From positions 62,001-126,000 of the forward strand of contig ABCO01000007.1 in NCBI GenBank assembly GCA_000170815.1: a stretch of 64,000 bases of DNA, written 5' to 3'. Of the stretch, positions 42,378 to 50,461 are shown piece after piece (within the stretch, counting starts at the first letter, position 1; each line of letters opens with the position of its first letter). The stretch is from an unidentified eubacterium SCB49 (lineage in GTDB: Bacteria; Bacteroidota; Bacteroidia; Flavobacteriales; Flavobacteriaceae). The notes beneath the pieces are model-generated. The model ran no database searches. It was not told the DNA's origin and saw only the letters and a list, made by a program, of their open reading frames with translations. Made by a program: the position numbers and the translations under genes.

Positions 42378-43806
42378 GTGGGTTAAACCACGCTAGTAGC
42401 TTTGTTTTATGAAGTTTATTTCTGTAAAAAATTTCAATGAATGCACATCCAATAACAACAGTGTATTCTATTGTTACAAGAACTAAATTTTCGCTAAATC
42501 CATTTTCACCATAGGCAGCATAGCTTAAAATCACCATAAAACTCCATACGATAGGAAATTTATATCTAGTAAAAACAGATAAAATTAAAGGCGTTGCTAC
42601 ATACCAAGGGTGTACCGTTGTAGATAGTAAGAAGTAAAAAGACACACTTAATAAAATGGCGGTAATTAGCTTTTGGCTAGTGCTGTTTCTGCGGAAAAAG
42701 GCCAAAGACAAAATAAAGGCAATCACAAGTAGCGGAAGTATTTTTCCTACAGTACCGATAATATTCCAGCCTACGGTTTGAAATCCAATCCATCTAATGA
42801 TATAGTATACGCTTGCGTTAAATTCAAAGTTTTGAAACCAAAGTCCAATGGTTGCTGCAAAGTTTGCGATAAACTCTTTGGATAGAAAAGGAGCAAAGGT
42901 GAGCAAAACGGTGCCTAAAGTTATAAGATAAAACAGTACTGTTTTTGTGATACTGCGCGTGTTTAATTGTAAGCCTAATATTGAAGTTCTAGCCTTGTCA
43001 TTGCTTAATAAATATTTGAAAAACAAGGGTAGAAATAGAAGGGGTAATAACTTCACCGAAACTGAAATCCCTAATAAAACAGCTGCCCAAATCCATTTTT
43101 CTTTATGTAAGAGGTAAAGAGACCAGACCACAAAAAATAGCATTACACCTTCAAAATGAAGATTTCCTGTTAGTTCTACAATGATAAACGGGTTGAGGAA
43201 ATACCAAAAAATATTTTTAACGGGAAGATTAAGTTTTTCTAACAGCTTTTTTCCGAAGTAAAGAATACCTATGTCTGCCGCAATGATTAATACTCTAAGC
43301 GAAATGACAGCGCCAAGAATAGCACTTTTTGAAAACAAGGCTGCGATTGCAAAACAGAGTTGATTGATGGGCGGATAGTTACTGTAATGACTGGCGTTTA
43401 ACTCGCCCATCCCGCTGATGAGTTGTTGCCATTGTGCAATGCTGTCTATTGATGTTAGACTGAGTGCTGTCGAAGCCCCTTCTAGTAGTTGTTTTGGAGT
43501 AAATAAATAGGGGTTGATACCCTGAATTAACAAGCGACCATCCCATAAAAAGCGATAAAAATCTTGACTTAGGTTAGGGATCGCAGGTAAAAATAATAAT
43601 CTGAAAATAACACCCACTCCTGCAAGTGTCCAAAAATTAAAATGAGTTGCTTTTATAATACGCCAAGTACAATAAAATAAACCTGAGTACAATAAAAGCA
43701 GGTTTAAAAAATCACTTCGTTCTAAGTAATACGAAAATAGAATGTAACATATAACGGCGCCAATGATAAAAAAGGCTTGTTTTTTATGCAGTTTTATAAG
43801 ATTCAA
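42370..43806 (-). CDS. GT-C family glycosyltransferase-like membrane protein
   Basis: A 478-residue protein with about twelve membrane segments. The motif LSQDFYRFLWDGRLLIQGINPYLF near residue 80, and HYSNYPPINQLCF further on, are typical of GT87/mannosyltransferase-like GT-C enzymes that use polyprenyl-phosphate sugars. The substrate is unknown. The loop around GASTALSLTSIDSI is coded by a sequence resembling the dispersed repeat (43454-43479). It is convergent with the RES toxin. Confidence 0.8.
   Translation of the reverse strand: MNLIKLHKKQAFFIIGAVICYILFSYYLERSDFLNLLLLYSGLFYCTWRIIKATHFNFWTLAGVGVIFRLLFLPAIPNLSQDFYRFLWDGRLLIQGINPYLFTPKQLLEGASTALSLTSIDSIAQWQQLISGMGELNASHYSNYPPINQLCFAIAALFSKSAILGAVISLRVLIIAADIGILYFGKKLLEKLNLPVKNIFWYFLNPFIIVELTGNLHFEGVMLFFVVWSLYLLHKEKWIWAAVLLGISVSVKLLPLLFLPLFFKYLLSNDKARTSILGLQLNTRSITKTVLFYLITLGTVLLTFAPFLSKEFIANFAATIGLWFQNFEFNASVYYIIRWIGFQTVGWNIIGTVGKILPLLVIAFILSLAFFRRNSTSQKLITAILLSVSFYFLLSTTVHPWYVATPLILSVFTRYKFPIVWSFMVILSYAAYGENGFSENLVLVTIEYTVVIGCAFIEIFYRNKLHKTKLLAWFNPPI
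43454..43479 (-). repeat. Degenerate dispersed repeat inside the glycosyltransferase gene
   Basis: On the + strand GTTAGACTGAG and GTCGAAG align with the arm at 54239-54264 at about 20 of 26 positions. It is read in frame in an extramembrane loop. Confidence 0.5.
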
Positions 43807-43927
43807 GATGTTGTATATTTTATTTTCTTGAATATTTGTTGAAATAACATAATCTAATTTTTGGCAGTGTTTGTTAAAATGCTTTTTGCTTTTACAAGTA
43901 TAAAAATATCAAGTTAGTAAAAGTAAA

Positions 43928-43960
43928 AAAACTTAGAAAATAATTTATTTTCTAAGTTTT
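43928..43960 (-). terminator. Terminator of the aldehyde dehydrogenase/DUF779 unit
   Basis: AAAACTTAGAAAATAA pairs perfectly with its complement around a one-base centre. On the - strand it is followed by a T-run. Confidence 0.85.
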
Positions 43961-43991
43961 GGAGTTTTTAAGTAGTGATAGATCTTGGCTT

Positions 43992-44378
43992 TTAGTCAAT
44001 GCCAAGGGCTTCTTTTTCGGTAGTTCTAAAATAGGTGTTTTCTTCATCGGTTAATAATCTTGATTGGATGAGAAATCTTAATCCTAGTGGTATTTCAACA
44101 GAAAAGCTTGAGCCTCTTCCTTCTGTTATATCTATGGTAAGATGAGTGTGTTTCCAGTATTGATATTGGTCGATATTCATATAAAAAGGAATGCCGGCAA
44201 CGTTTCCTAATAAAACATCGCTGTCATCTAAATAAAAATCGTCTTTGGTAATCAACATAGGGGCAGACCCATCACAGCAACCACCACTTTGATGAAATAT
44301 AAGGTCTCCATGTTGTTCTGTCATTTGTGCTACAATTTCTTGAGCTTTAGGTGTAATGTCTACTCTTGATTTAATCAT
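43992..44378 (-). CDS. DUF779 family protein
   Basis: A 128-residue protein with DLIFHQSGGCCDGSAPMLITKDDFYLDDSDVLLGNVAGIPFYMN, the DUF779 core with its CC pair, and HTHLTIDITEGRGSSFSVEIPLGLRF. DUF779 genes are typically linked to aldehyde dehydrogenases, and some members have been proposed to bind metal or act as accessory proteins. The aldehyde dehydrogenase lies upstream on the same strand, with a strong hairpin between the two (44395-44420). Confidence 0.9.
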   Translation of the reverse strand: MIKSRVDITPKAQEIVAQMTEQHGDLIFHQSGGCCDGSAPMLITKDDFYLDDSDVLLGNVAGIPFYMNIDQYQYWKHTHLTIDITEGRGSSFSVEIPLGLRFLIQSRLLTDEENTYFRTTEKEALGID

Positions 44379-44394
44379 ATTGTAAAAATTAAAA

Positions 44395-44420
44395 GGGTCG
44401 AAATATTCATATTTCGACCC
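44395..44420 (-). terminator. Intra-operon terminator-like hairpin between aldehyde dehydrogenase and DUF779
   Basis: GGGTCGAAATAT pairs exactly with ATATTTCGACCC around a two-base centre. On the - strand TTTTAATTTTT follows, so it may cut expression of DUF779 relative to the dehydrogenase or mark an end for RNA processing. Confidence 0.75.
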
Positions 44421-44440
44421 TTAAATGAATTAATTAACTA

Positions 44441-45964
44441 CTAAAAGAAACCTAACTTTTTCTTGTCATAAGAGATAAGCATGTTCTTTGTTTGTCTGTA
44501 ATGATCTAACATCATTTTATGGTTTTCTCTACCAATACCAGATTTTTTATAACCTCCAAATGGAGCGTGTGCAGGGTATGCGTGATAGTTGTTTACCCAA
44601 ACACGTCCTGCTTGTACTTTTCTTGCTACTTTATACGCTTGGTGTGTGTCTCTTGTCCAAACTCCTGCTCCTAAACCATATAATGTGTCGTTTGCAATTT
44701 CGATTGCTTCTTCTTCATCTTTAAAAGTAGTCACACAAACTACAGGTCCAAAAATTTCTTCTTGAAACACTCTCATTTTGTTGTTTCCTTTTAAAATGGT
44801 TGGTTGTATGTAATAACCACCTTCAAGACCTTCGTTATATGCAGCATCTCCACCAGCAAGTACTTCACAACCTTCTTCTTTTCCTATTTTAATGTAGTTC
44901 AATACTTTTTCATATTGATCATTAGAAGCTTGTGCACCTTGCATTGTTTCTGGATCTAATGGGTGTCCTATTTTAATTGCATTTGTTCTATCTACAACGC
45001 GTTTAATAAAATCGTCATAAATGCTTTCTTCAATTAAAATACGGGATGGGCTTGTACAAACTTCACCTTGATTAAAGGCAAACATAACAGCTCCTTCAAT
45101 TGCTTTGTCAAAGAATTCGTCATCTGCTTCCATAATACTTTTAAAGAAGATGTTTGGAGATTTACCACCTAGCTCTAATGTTACTGGAATGATGTTTTTT
45201 GAAGCATATTGCATAATAAGTTGCCCTGTAGTAGTCTCTCCTGTAAAGGCAATTTTATTAATGTCTGGATGAGACGCAAGTGGTTTTCCTGCTTCTACAC
45301 CAAAACCATTTACAATATTTATAACACCATCAGGAAGAACGTCTTTTATTAATTCTGCTAATACCATGATACTTACTGGTGTTTGCTCTGCTGGTTTTAA
45401 TACCACACAGTTACCTGCGGCAAGTGCTGGTGCTAATTTCCAGGTAGCCATTAATAGTGGGAAGTTCCAAGGGATAATCTGTCCAACTACACCAAGTGGC
45501 TCCCAAATATTAAGAGAAAGTGTGTTTTCGTCAAGTTCGCTAGCACCACCTTCTTCACCTCTAATTACTCCGGCAAAATATCTAAAATGGTCAACTGCTA
45601 AAGGAAGATCTGCATTAAGTGTTTCTCTAAAAGGTTTCCCGTTATCCCAAGTTTCTGCTTTTGCTAAGGCTTCTAGGTTTTGTTCTATAATATCTGCAAT
45701 TTTTAAAAGTGCATTACTTCTTTCTGTGGCAGAAGTATTGTTCCATTGTGGTGCGGCTTTCCAAGCTGCTTCAACTGCTAGATCAATATCTTCTTTTGTT
45801 GAGCGTGCAATTTTTGTAAACGTGTTTCCGTCTACTGGAGAAATGCTGTCAAAATACACTCCGTTAACAGGTGCTACCCATTTTCCACCAATAAGATTAT
45901 CGTATTGAGATTTAAATTGAGGTTTCTCAATGTTAGCTCCTTTCATTGTTTCTGTATTACTCAT
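44441..45964 (-). CDS. NAD(P)-dependent aldehyde dehydrogenase
   Basis: A 507-residue enzyme. NAD-binding [23 protein letters not shown] and VLKPAEQTP, catalytic Glu in [15 protein letters not shown], nucleophile Cys in [15 protein letters not shown] and the C-terminal [14 protein letters not shown] are all present. The closest named group I recognise is the broad ExaC/AldA-like aldehyde dehydrogenases of alcohol metabolism. DUF779 downstream and a divergent AraC regulator 149 bases away make the familiar aldehyde-responsive cluster. Confidence 0.93.
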   Translation of the reverse strand: MSNTETMKGANIEKPQFKSQYDNLIGGKWVAPVNGVYFDSISPVDGNTFTKIARSTKEDIDLAVEAAWKAAPQWNNTSATERSNALLKIADIIEQNLEALAKAETWDNGKPFRETLNADLPLAVDHFRYFAGVIRGEEGGASELDENTLSLNIWEPLGVVGQIIPWNFPLLMATWKLAPALAAGNCVVLKPAEQTPVSIMVLAELIKDVLPDGVINIVNGFGVEAGKPLASHPDINKIAFTGETTTGQLIMQYASKNIIPVTLELGGKSPNIFFKSIMEADDEFFDKAIEGAVMFAFNQGEVCTSPSRILIEESIYDDFIKRVVDRTNAIKIGHPLDPETMQGAQASNDQYEKVLNYIKIGKEEGCEVLAGGDAAYNEGLEGGYYIQPTILKGNNKMRVFQEEIFGPVVCVTTFKDEEEAIEIANDTLYGLGAGVWTRDTHQAYKVARKVQAGRVWVNNYHAYPAHAPFGGYKKSGIGRENHKMMLDHYRQTKNMLISYDKKKLGFF

Positions 45965-46113
45965 AATGATAAAATTTTAATGATTATTTTATTGTATATT
46001 TAATTATTATAAAGATAAATTGTTAATCACGTAATTATTTGAACAATCCTACAGAAACATAACACAAAACTGTAAACCCTAAAAAGAAGAAATTAAATTT
46101 TGTAATATTGAGT

Positions 46114-47034
46114 ATGAGTCACTTATTATCAACACATAAAGCTGCCCGAAAACTATACACGCTTGTAGAAAATAGAACAACCTATAATGCTGCCTATTCT
46201 GAACTTAACATTTTTGAAACTCATAAGGTCGCTAATCAAGTTTCGCTCACTTTTGATTTTCCGGTAATAGCAAGTATGCTTACTGGTAAAAAGATTATGC
46301 ATTTAAATGAGCTGTCTCCTTTTGAATTTCTTCCAGGAGAATCTGTTGTAATGCCTGCCCACCAAGAAATGGTTATAGATTTTCCTATTGCTACAAAAGA
46401 AAAACCAACGCAATGTTTAGCGCTAGGGATTGATGCAGAGAAAATACACGAAGTTGCCTATAAGTTTAATGAGCAAATTTTATTAAAAGATGAAAAAGAT
46501 GTTTGGACTTTAGAAGAAGGGACAGCCTCGCACCTTACAAACCAGATAGAAGTTAATTATTTAATAGAACGATTGGTAACTACTTTTACTAAAAACACAG
46601 CTTCTAAAGATGTCTTATTAGATTTAATGATTCAAGAGTTAATTGTAAGGCTGCTCCAGACCAAAGCAAAGCATAGTATATTAAATGACCATTTGCAGAT
46701 ATTTAGTGATACCCGCATTGGTCATGTGGTGAAATTTATAAGAGAAAACCTAACCGATAAAAATATTAATGTAGATCAATTAGCCGAAAAAGCATATATG
46801 AGTACTTCAAGCTTTCATAAAAAGTTTAAAAACACATTAGGTATTTCGCCCATAGATTTTATAAATTCCGAAAAAATAAAGTTTGCAAAAAAGTTAATGA
46901 AGAGAAATAAAAAAATGTTGATTTCTGAAATAGCTTATAAATCTGGTTTTAATAATGTGAGTTACTTTAATAGACAGTTTAAAAAACTAGAATTTATGAC
47001 CCCGCAGCAGTTTAAAATTTCTTTAGGGAGTTAA
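46114..47034 (+). CDS. AraC family transcriptional regulator
   Basis: A 306-residue regulator. The N-terminal half (about 1-195) resembles the AraC_N domain of aldehyde/alcohol regulators (SLTFDFPVIASMLTGKKIMHL, FEFLPGESVVMPAHQEMVIDFP). The C-terminal 100 residues hold the double helix-turn-helix (NVDQLAEKAYMSTSSFHKKFKNTLGISPIDFINSEKI and ISEIAYKSGFNNVSYFNRQFKKL). It is divergent from the aldehyde dehydrogenase, its probable target. A TTG at 46108 would add two residues; the ATG at 46114 is preferred. Confidence 0.9.
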   Translation: MSHLLSTHKAARKLYTLVENRTTYNAAYSELNIFETHKVANQVSLTFDFPVIASMLTGKKIMHLNELSPFEFLPGESVVMPAHQEMVIDFPIATKEKPTQCLALGIDAEKIHEVAYKFNEQILLKDEKDVWTLEEGTASHLTNQIEVNYLIERLVTTFTKNTASKDVLLDLMIQELIVRLLQTKAKHSILNDHLQIFSDTRIGHVVKFIRENLTDKNINVDQLAEKAYMSTSSFHKKFKNTLGISPIDFINSEKIKFAKKLMKRNKKMLISEIAYKSGFNNVSYFNRQFKKLEFMTPQQFKISLGS

Positions 47035-47055
47035 CGTCATATAAAATAGTTGCTA

Positions 47056-48201
47056 CTAAGCCACCTTCATTACAATTTCCATAGTGGTACCTTCATTAAT
47101 GATACTGTTGCATACGCGTATGCGGCCTCTGTGATATTCTTCTATAATTCGTTTTGCAAGAGAAAGTCCTAGGCCCCAACCTCTTTTCTTAGTGGTAAAA
47201 CCAGGTCTAAACACATTTTTAAAATCCTTTTTAGGAATCCCTTTACCTGCGTCAGTAATTTTAATTATCACAAGATTTCCTTTGTGTTCCATTTTAATGC
47301 TAATAGTCCCTTTGCCTCTCATAGCATCAATACCATTTTTAACAAGGTTTTCTATAGTCCAGCTGTATAACTGCGGATTGAGTTTTACGATTATTTTTTC
47401 ATCTGGTATCTCAATATTAAAATCTACAAGTTTAGAGGTTCTAGTTTTAAGGTAGTCGTATGCGTCAATTGTTTCTTTAACAATATCATGATCATTGAGA
47501 ACAGGAACAGAACCTACTTTTCCAAAACGATCTGCAATTGTTTCAAGTCTATTAATATCTTTATTCATCTCGTCTAGATATTCTGGATTTACATCTTCAG
47601 AGCGTAAAATTTCGCTCCATCCTAATAGTGATGAAAGCGGTGTTCCTATTTGGTGAGCCGTTTCTTTTGCCATACCAGCCCAAAGGCGATTTGTTTCGGC
47701 AGAACGGGAGGTTTTATAAAAGAAATAAAGAGCAGAAATAAATAAGGCGACTATTAAAACTAATAATAGAGGGTATAACTTGAGCTTATTTATTAAAGGT
47801 GAATTTCCGTAGTAAATAGTGTTATAGGTTTTTCCTTTGTATTCTGAAATAATAGGTTCGTTCTCTTCTGCAAAACGAGTAATAAACTGTTCTCTTTTTT
47901 CTGGAGTATCAATTAATGATTCGTCAAAATTTTTATGATTATAAGTACTGTCTATATGATTGTAACTAATCATAGGAGTAGTCGTATTCATCTTCAATAT
48001 GTTCAAGACGAGGTTAAGTTGAGTGCTTTCTAAATCTTCGGTAGCATATGTTTTTTGTGCCTCCGTCCAGATTTCCATTTTAACACGCTCATTCTCTTTT
48101 AAGCTATTAAAAAAGGAATACGAATTCCAAAAAACAAGTGAGATAATCACTAAGGATACTATTATTAAAAACCATCTACCAAATGCAGAATTTTGAAGCA
48201 T
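47056..48201 (-). CDS. Sensor histidine kinase (orphan)
   Basis: A 381-residue kinase. An N-terminal membrane segment (about 10-29), an extracytoplasmic loop of about 110 residues and a second membrane segment (about 140-162) precede the HisKA region. The phosphoacceptor is in MAKETAHQIGTPLSSLLGW, and the HATPase domain has N-box NLVKNGIDAM, DAGKGIP and RGWGLGLSLAKRIIEEYHRGRI. No response regulator is encoded nearby. It is convergent with the AraC gene and divergent from the flavin reductase. Confidence 0.92.
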   Translation of the reverse strand: MLQNSAFGRWFLIIVSLVIISLVFWNSYSFFNSLKENERVKMEIWTEAQKTYATEDLESTQLNLVLNILKMNTTTPMISYNHIDSTYNHKNFDESLIDTPEKREQFITRFAEENEPIISEYKGKTYNTIYYGNSPLINKLKLYPLLLVLIVALFISALYFFYKTSRSAETNRLWAGMAKETAHQIGTPLSSLLGWSEILRSEDVNPEYLDEMNKDINRLETIADRFGKVGSVPVLNDHDIVKETIDAYDYLKTRTSKLVDFNIEIPDEKIIVKLNPQLYSWTIENLVKNGIDAMRGKGTISIKMEHKGNLVIIKITDAGKGIPKKDFKNVFRPGFTTKKRGWGLGLSLAKRIIEEYHRGRIRVCNSIINEGTTMEIVMKVA

Positions 48202-48321
48202 AAACTAATTTTTACAGTGCTGAAATATGAAATACTTGACAACAGCAATTTTGTTTTAAATATAAAGTAAAATTGTTAATATTATTGTGCAAACCTATTT
48301 TTACAAGGCAGTACCTTTGTC

Positions 48322-48329
48322 TACATTTG
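48322..48329 (+). promoter_or_regulatory. -7 box TACATTTG for the flavin reductase gene
   Basis: It ends five bases before the ATG at 48335; a second box, TACCTTTG, sits at 48312-48319. Both are inside the longer frame from 48287, so that upstream start is rejected. Confidence 0.65.
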
Positions 48330-48334
48330 CGGCT

Positions 48335-49153
48335 ATGTTAAGTATATCACCTAAAGACCTAAAAACAGCGCAATTGCACGGATACCTGCTAGGTGCTGTA
48401 TCTCCTAGACCTATTTGTTTTGCAAGTACCGTTGATAGCGACGGAAATGTGAACCTTTCGCCTTTTAGCTTTTTTAATGTTTTTAGTGCGAATCCTCCTA
48501 TATTGGTGTTTTCGCCAGCAAGACGTGTAAGGGATAATACCACAAAACACACGCTCGAAAATGTTTTGGAAACTAAAGAAGTGGTCATAAACATTGTAAA
48601 TTATGATATGGTACAACAAATGTCTTTATCATCTACAGAATATGCTGCAGGTGTAAATGAGTTTGTTAAAGCTGGGTTTACTGAAGCTGCTTCAGAAAAA
48701 GTAGTACCACCAAGAGTACTAGAAGCTCCTGTTCAACTTGAGTGTAAGGTAAACGAGGTGGTGGCCTTAGGAACAGAAGGAGGTGCTGGAAACCTTGTTA
48801 TTTGTGAAGTAGTACACTTGCACATTGACGAAAAAATACTTGATGCAAACGGAAAGATAGATCCAGCAAAAATTGATGCCGTTGCCAGAATGGGCGGTAA
48901 TTGGTATAGCAGATCTAATGTAGGAATGTTTGAAGTAGAAAAACCATTAACGACACTTGGCATAGGAGTTGATGCTTTACCAGCGGCAATACGTAATAGT
49001 AAGGTGTTAACAGGAAATGATTTAGGGATGCTTGCAAATGTAGAGCAGTTACCGTTTGATAACATTTCGGAAGAAAAAGAAATTCACAAGAAAGCGCAAG
49101 TGCTATTAAACAATGGAGACGTAATGTCAGCTTGGCAGCTTTTAAGTAAATAA
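48335..49153 (+). CDS. Flavin reductase-like (DIM6/NTAB) family protein
   Basis: A 272-residue FMN-binding split-barrel protein. Motifs are GAVSPRPICFASTVDSDGNVNLSPFSFFNVFSANPPILVFSP and KHTLENVLETKEVVINIVNYDM, both typical of the family, which reduces flavin for partner oxygenases or acts in flavin chemistry. The C-terminal third (from about residue 175) is an extension with IDEKILDANGKIDPAKIDAVARMGGNWYSR. Promoter boxes lie between 48287 and 48335, so the leaderless ATG at 48335 (MLSISPKDLKTAQ) is the better start. Confidence 0.85.
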   Translation: MLSISPKDLKTAQLHGYLLGAVSPRPICFASTVDSDGNVNLSPFSFFNVFSANPPILVFSPARRVRDNTTKHTLENVLETKEVVINIVNYDMVQQMSLSSTEYAAGVNEFVKAGFTEAASEKVVPPRVLEAPVQLECKVNEVVALGTEGGAGNLVICEVVHLHIDEKILDANGKIDPAKIDAVARMGGNWYSRSNVGMFEVEKPLTTLGIGVDALPAAIRNSKVLTGNDLGMLANVEQLPFDNISEEKEIHKKAQVLLNNGDVMSAWQLLSK

Positions 49154-49219
49154 AGTAAATTAATTAATAACTAAATAGATTGCCATTAAGCTTATAGGCT
49201 ATGATGGAAACACAAACAG

Positions 49220-49597
49220 ATGGAAGTACAAGGGAAAATTAAAGTAATTGGAGAGACGCAAACTTTTGGTAGTAACGGTTTCAGAAAAAGAGAAGTAGTT
49301 GTAGAAACACAGGAACAATACCCACAACCTATTATGGTTGAGTTTGTACAAGATAAAACAGACTTACTTAACAACTTTGGCGTAGGTCAAGAGGTTAAAA
49401 TAAGTATTAATTTAAGAGGTAGAGCTTGGGAAGATCCTAAGACAAATACAACACGTTATTTTAACTCAATTCAGGGTTGGAGAATAGAAAGCTTAGCTGG
49501 AGCAGGTGCACCAGAAATGCCGCCAATGCCTCCTATGGATTCTTTTAAGCCAGCAGAAAACCTAAACACAGATGATAATGATGATCTTCCTTTTTAA
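49220..49597 (+). CDS. DUF3127 family protein (single-strand-binding-like)
   Basis: A 125-residue protein. MEVQGKIKVIGETQTFGSNGFRKREVVVETQEQYPQPIMVEFVQDKTDLL and VGQEVKISINLRGRAWEDP define DUF3127, which resembles an OB-fold single-strand DNA-binding protein. The acidic Pro/Met-rich tail ends in DDNDDLPF, the kind of tail SSB proteins use to recruit partners. A DNA role is therefore likely but unproven. A terminator follows (49627-49658). Confidence 0.85.
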   Translation: MEVQGKIKVIGETQTFGSNGFRKREVVVETQEQYPQPIMVEFVQDKTDLLNNFGVGQEVKISINLRGRAWEDPKTNTTRYFNSIQGWRIESLAGAGAPEMPPMPPMDSFKPAENLNTDDNDDLPF

Positions 49598-49626
49598 TTA
49601 AAGGTTATATCTCAAAATCTAATAAC

Positions 49627-49658
49627 AAAAACCACACATTGATTTGTGTGGTTTTTTT
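49627..49658 (+). terminator. Terminator after the DUF3127 gene
   Basis: AAACCACACA pairs with TGTGTGGTTT and is followed by T-run. Confidence 0.85.
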
Positions 49659-49754
49659 GTTTCTAAAACCTGCTGAGCGATAAATGAGTTTTAGAGTTTC
49701 AAAATCCTTATTTTGCATTTTTTATAGTTTCATTTTTTTTTAAAGTTTACCAAA

Positions 49755-50396
49755 TTGATTCCCTTTATAGATTCATTATTTTTTCCAGATCCTCACGAGG
49801 CTAGTGTTGATGGTTTGCTTGCTTATGGTGGAGCATTAACGACAGAACGATTGTTGCTTGCCTACAATAGCGGGATATTTCCGTGGTATAATCAGGACGA
49901 GCCAGTAATGTGGTGGAGTCCAGATCCAAGAATGGTGTTGTTTCCAGATAATTTTAAGGTTTCAAAATCTTTAAAGAAAACAGTTAGAACGAATAAGTTT
50001 AAAGTTACTTTTAATACAGCATTTGAGAGAGTGATTACGCAATGTTCAACTGTAAAAAGAGAAGGGCAAGATGGAACATGGATAACGACAGAAATGTTAA
50101 GTGCTTATAAAAAGTTACACGAGTTGGGTCATGCGATTTCTGTTGAGGTTTGGTTTGAAGAACAACTAGTAGGCGGCCTCTATGGAATAGACTTAAAAGA
50201 TAAAAAGATTTTTTGCGGTGAGAGCATGTTTGCTTTAATGAGTGATGCCTCAAAAGTGGGTTTCTATCATTTGGTTACCAGGTTAAAAAAAGAAAATTAT
50301 CAACTTATAGATTGTCAAGTTTATACGGCACATTTAGAAAGTTTGGGGGCAGAAGAAATAAATAGATTCACATTTTTATCATATTTAGAAGGTTAA
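49755..50396 (+). CDS. aat: Leucyl/phenylalanyl-tRNA--protein transferase
   Basis: A 213-residue Aat enzyme that attaches Leu or Phe to N-terminal Lys/Arg of proteins marked for ClpS/ClpAP degradation. Key parts are GLLAYGGALTTERLLLAYNSGIFPWYNQDEPVMWWSPDPRMVLFP, GTWITTEMLSAYKKLHELGHAISVEVW and FCGESMFALMSDASKVGFYHL. The start is TTG at 49755; the next Met would remove the conserved N-terminal region. Length is normal. Confidence 0.95.
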   Translation: MIPFIDSLFFPDPHEASVDGLLAYGGALTTERLLLAYNSGIFPWYNQDEPVMWWSPDPRMVLFPDNFKVSKSLKKTVRTNKFKVTFNTAFERVITQCSTVKREGQDGTWITTEMLSAYKKLHELGHAISVEVWFEEQLVGGLYGIDLKDKKIFCGESMFALMSDASKVGFYHLVTRLKKENYQLIDCQVYTAHLESLGAEEINRFTFLSYLEG

Positions 50397-50432
50397 GGTG
50401 TCAGATTATCAGTAAATGACCGACTATTTGGG

Positions 50433-50440
50433 TATATTTG
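50433..50440 (+). promoter_or_regulatory. -7 box TATATTTG for the secreted deiminase gene
   Basis: Fits TAnnTTTG and ends 21 bases before the ATG at 50462. Confidence 0.6.
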
Positions 50441-50461
50441 GAACCCTTTAAACTATTTCTT

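Noticed and set aside
45366..45908. 180-residue + strand open frame opposite the aldehyde dehydrogenase
   Set aside because: Antisense shadow; all conserved aldehyde dehydrogenase motifs are on the other strand.
48287..48334. GTG start that would lengthen the flavin reductase by 16 residues
   Set aside because: Two consensus -7 boxes lie in this extension, so it is probably upstream of or at the transcription start.
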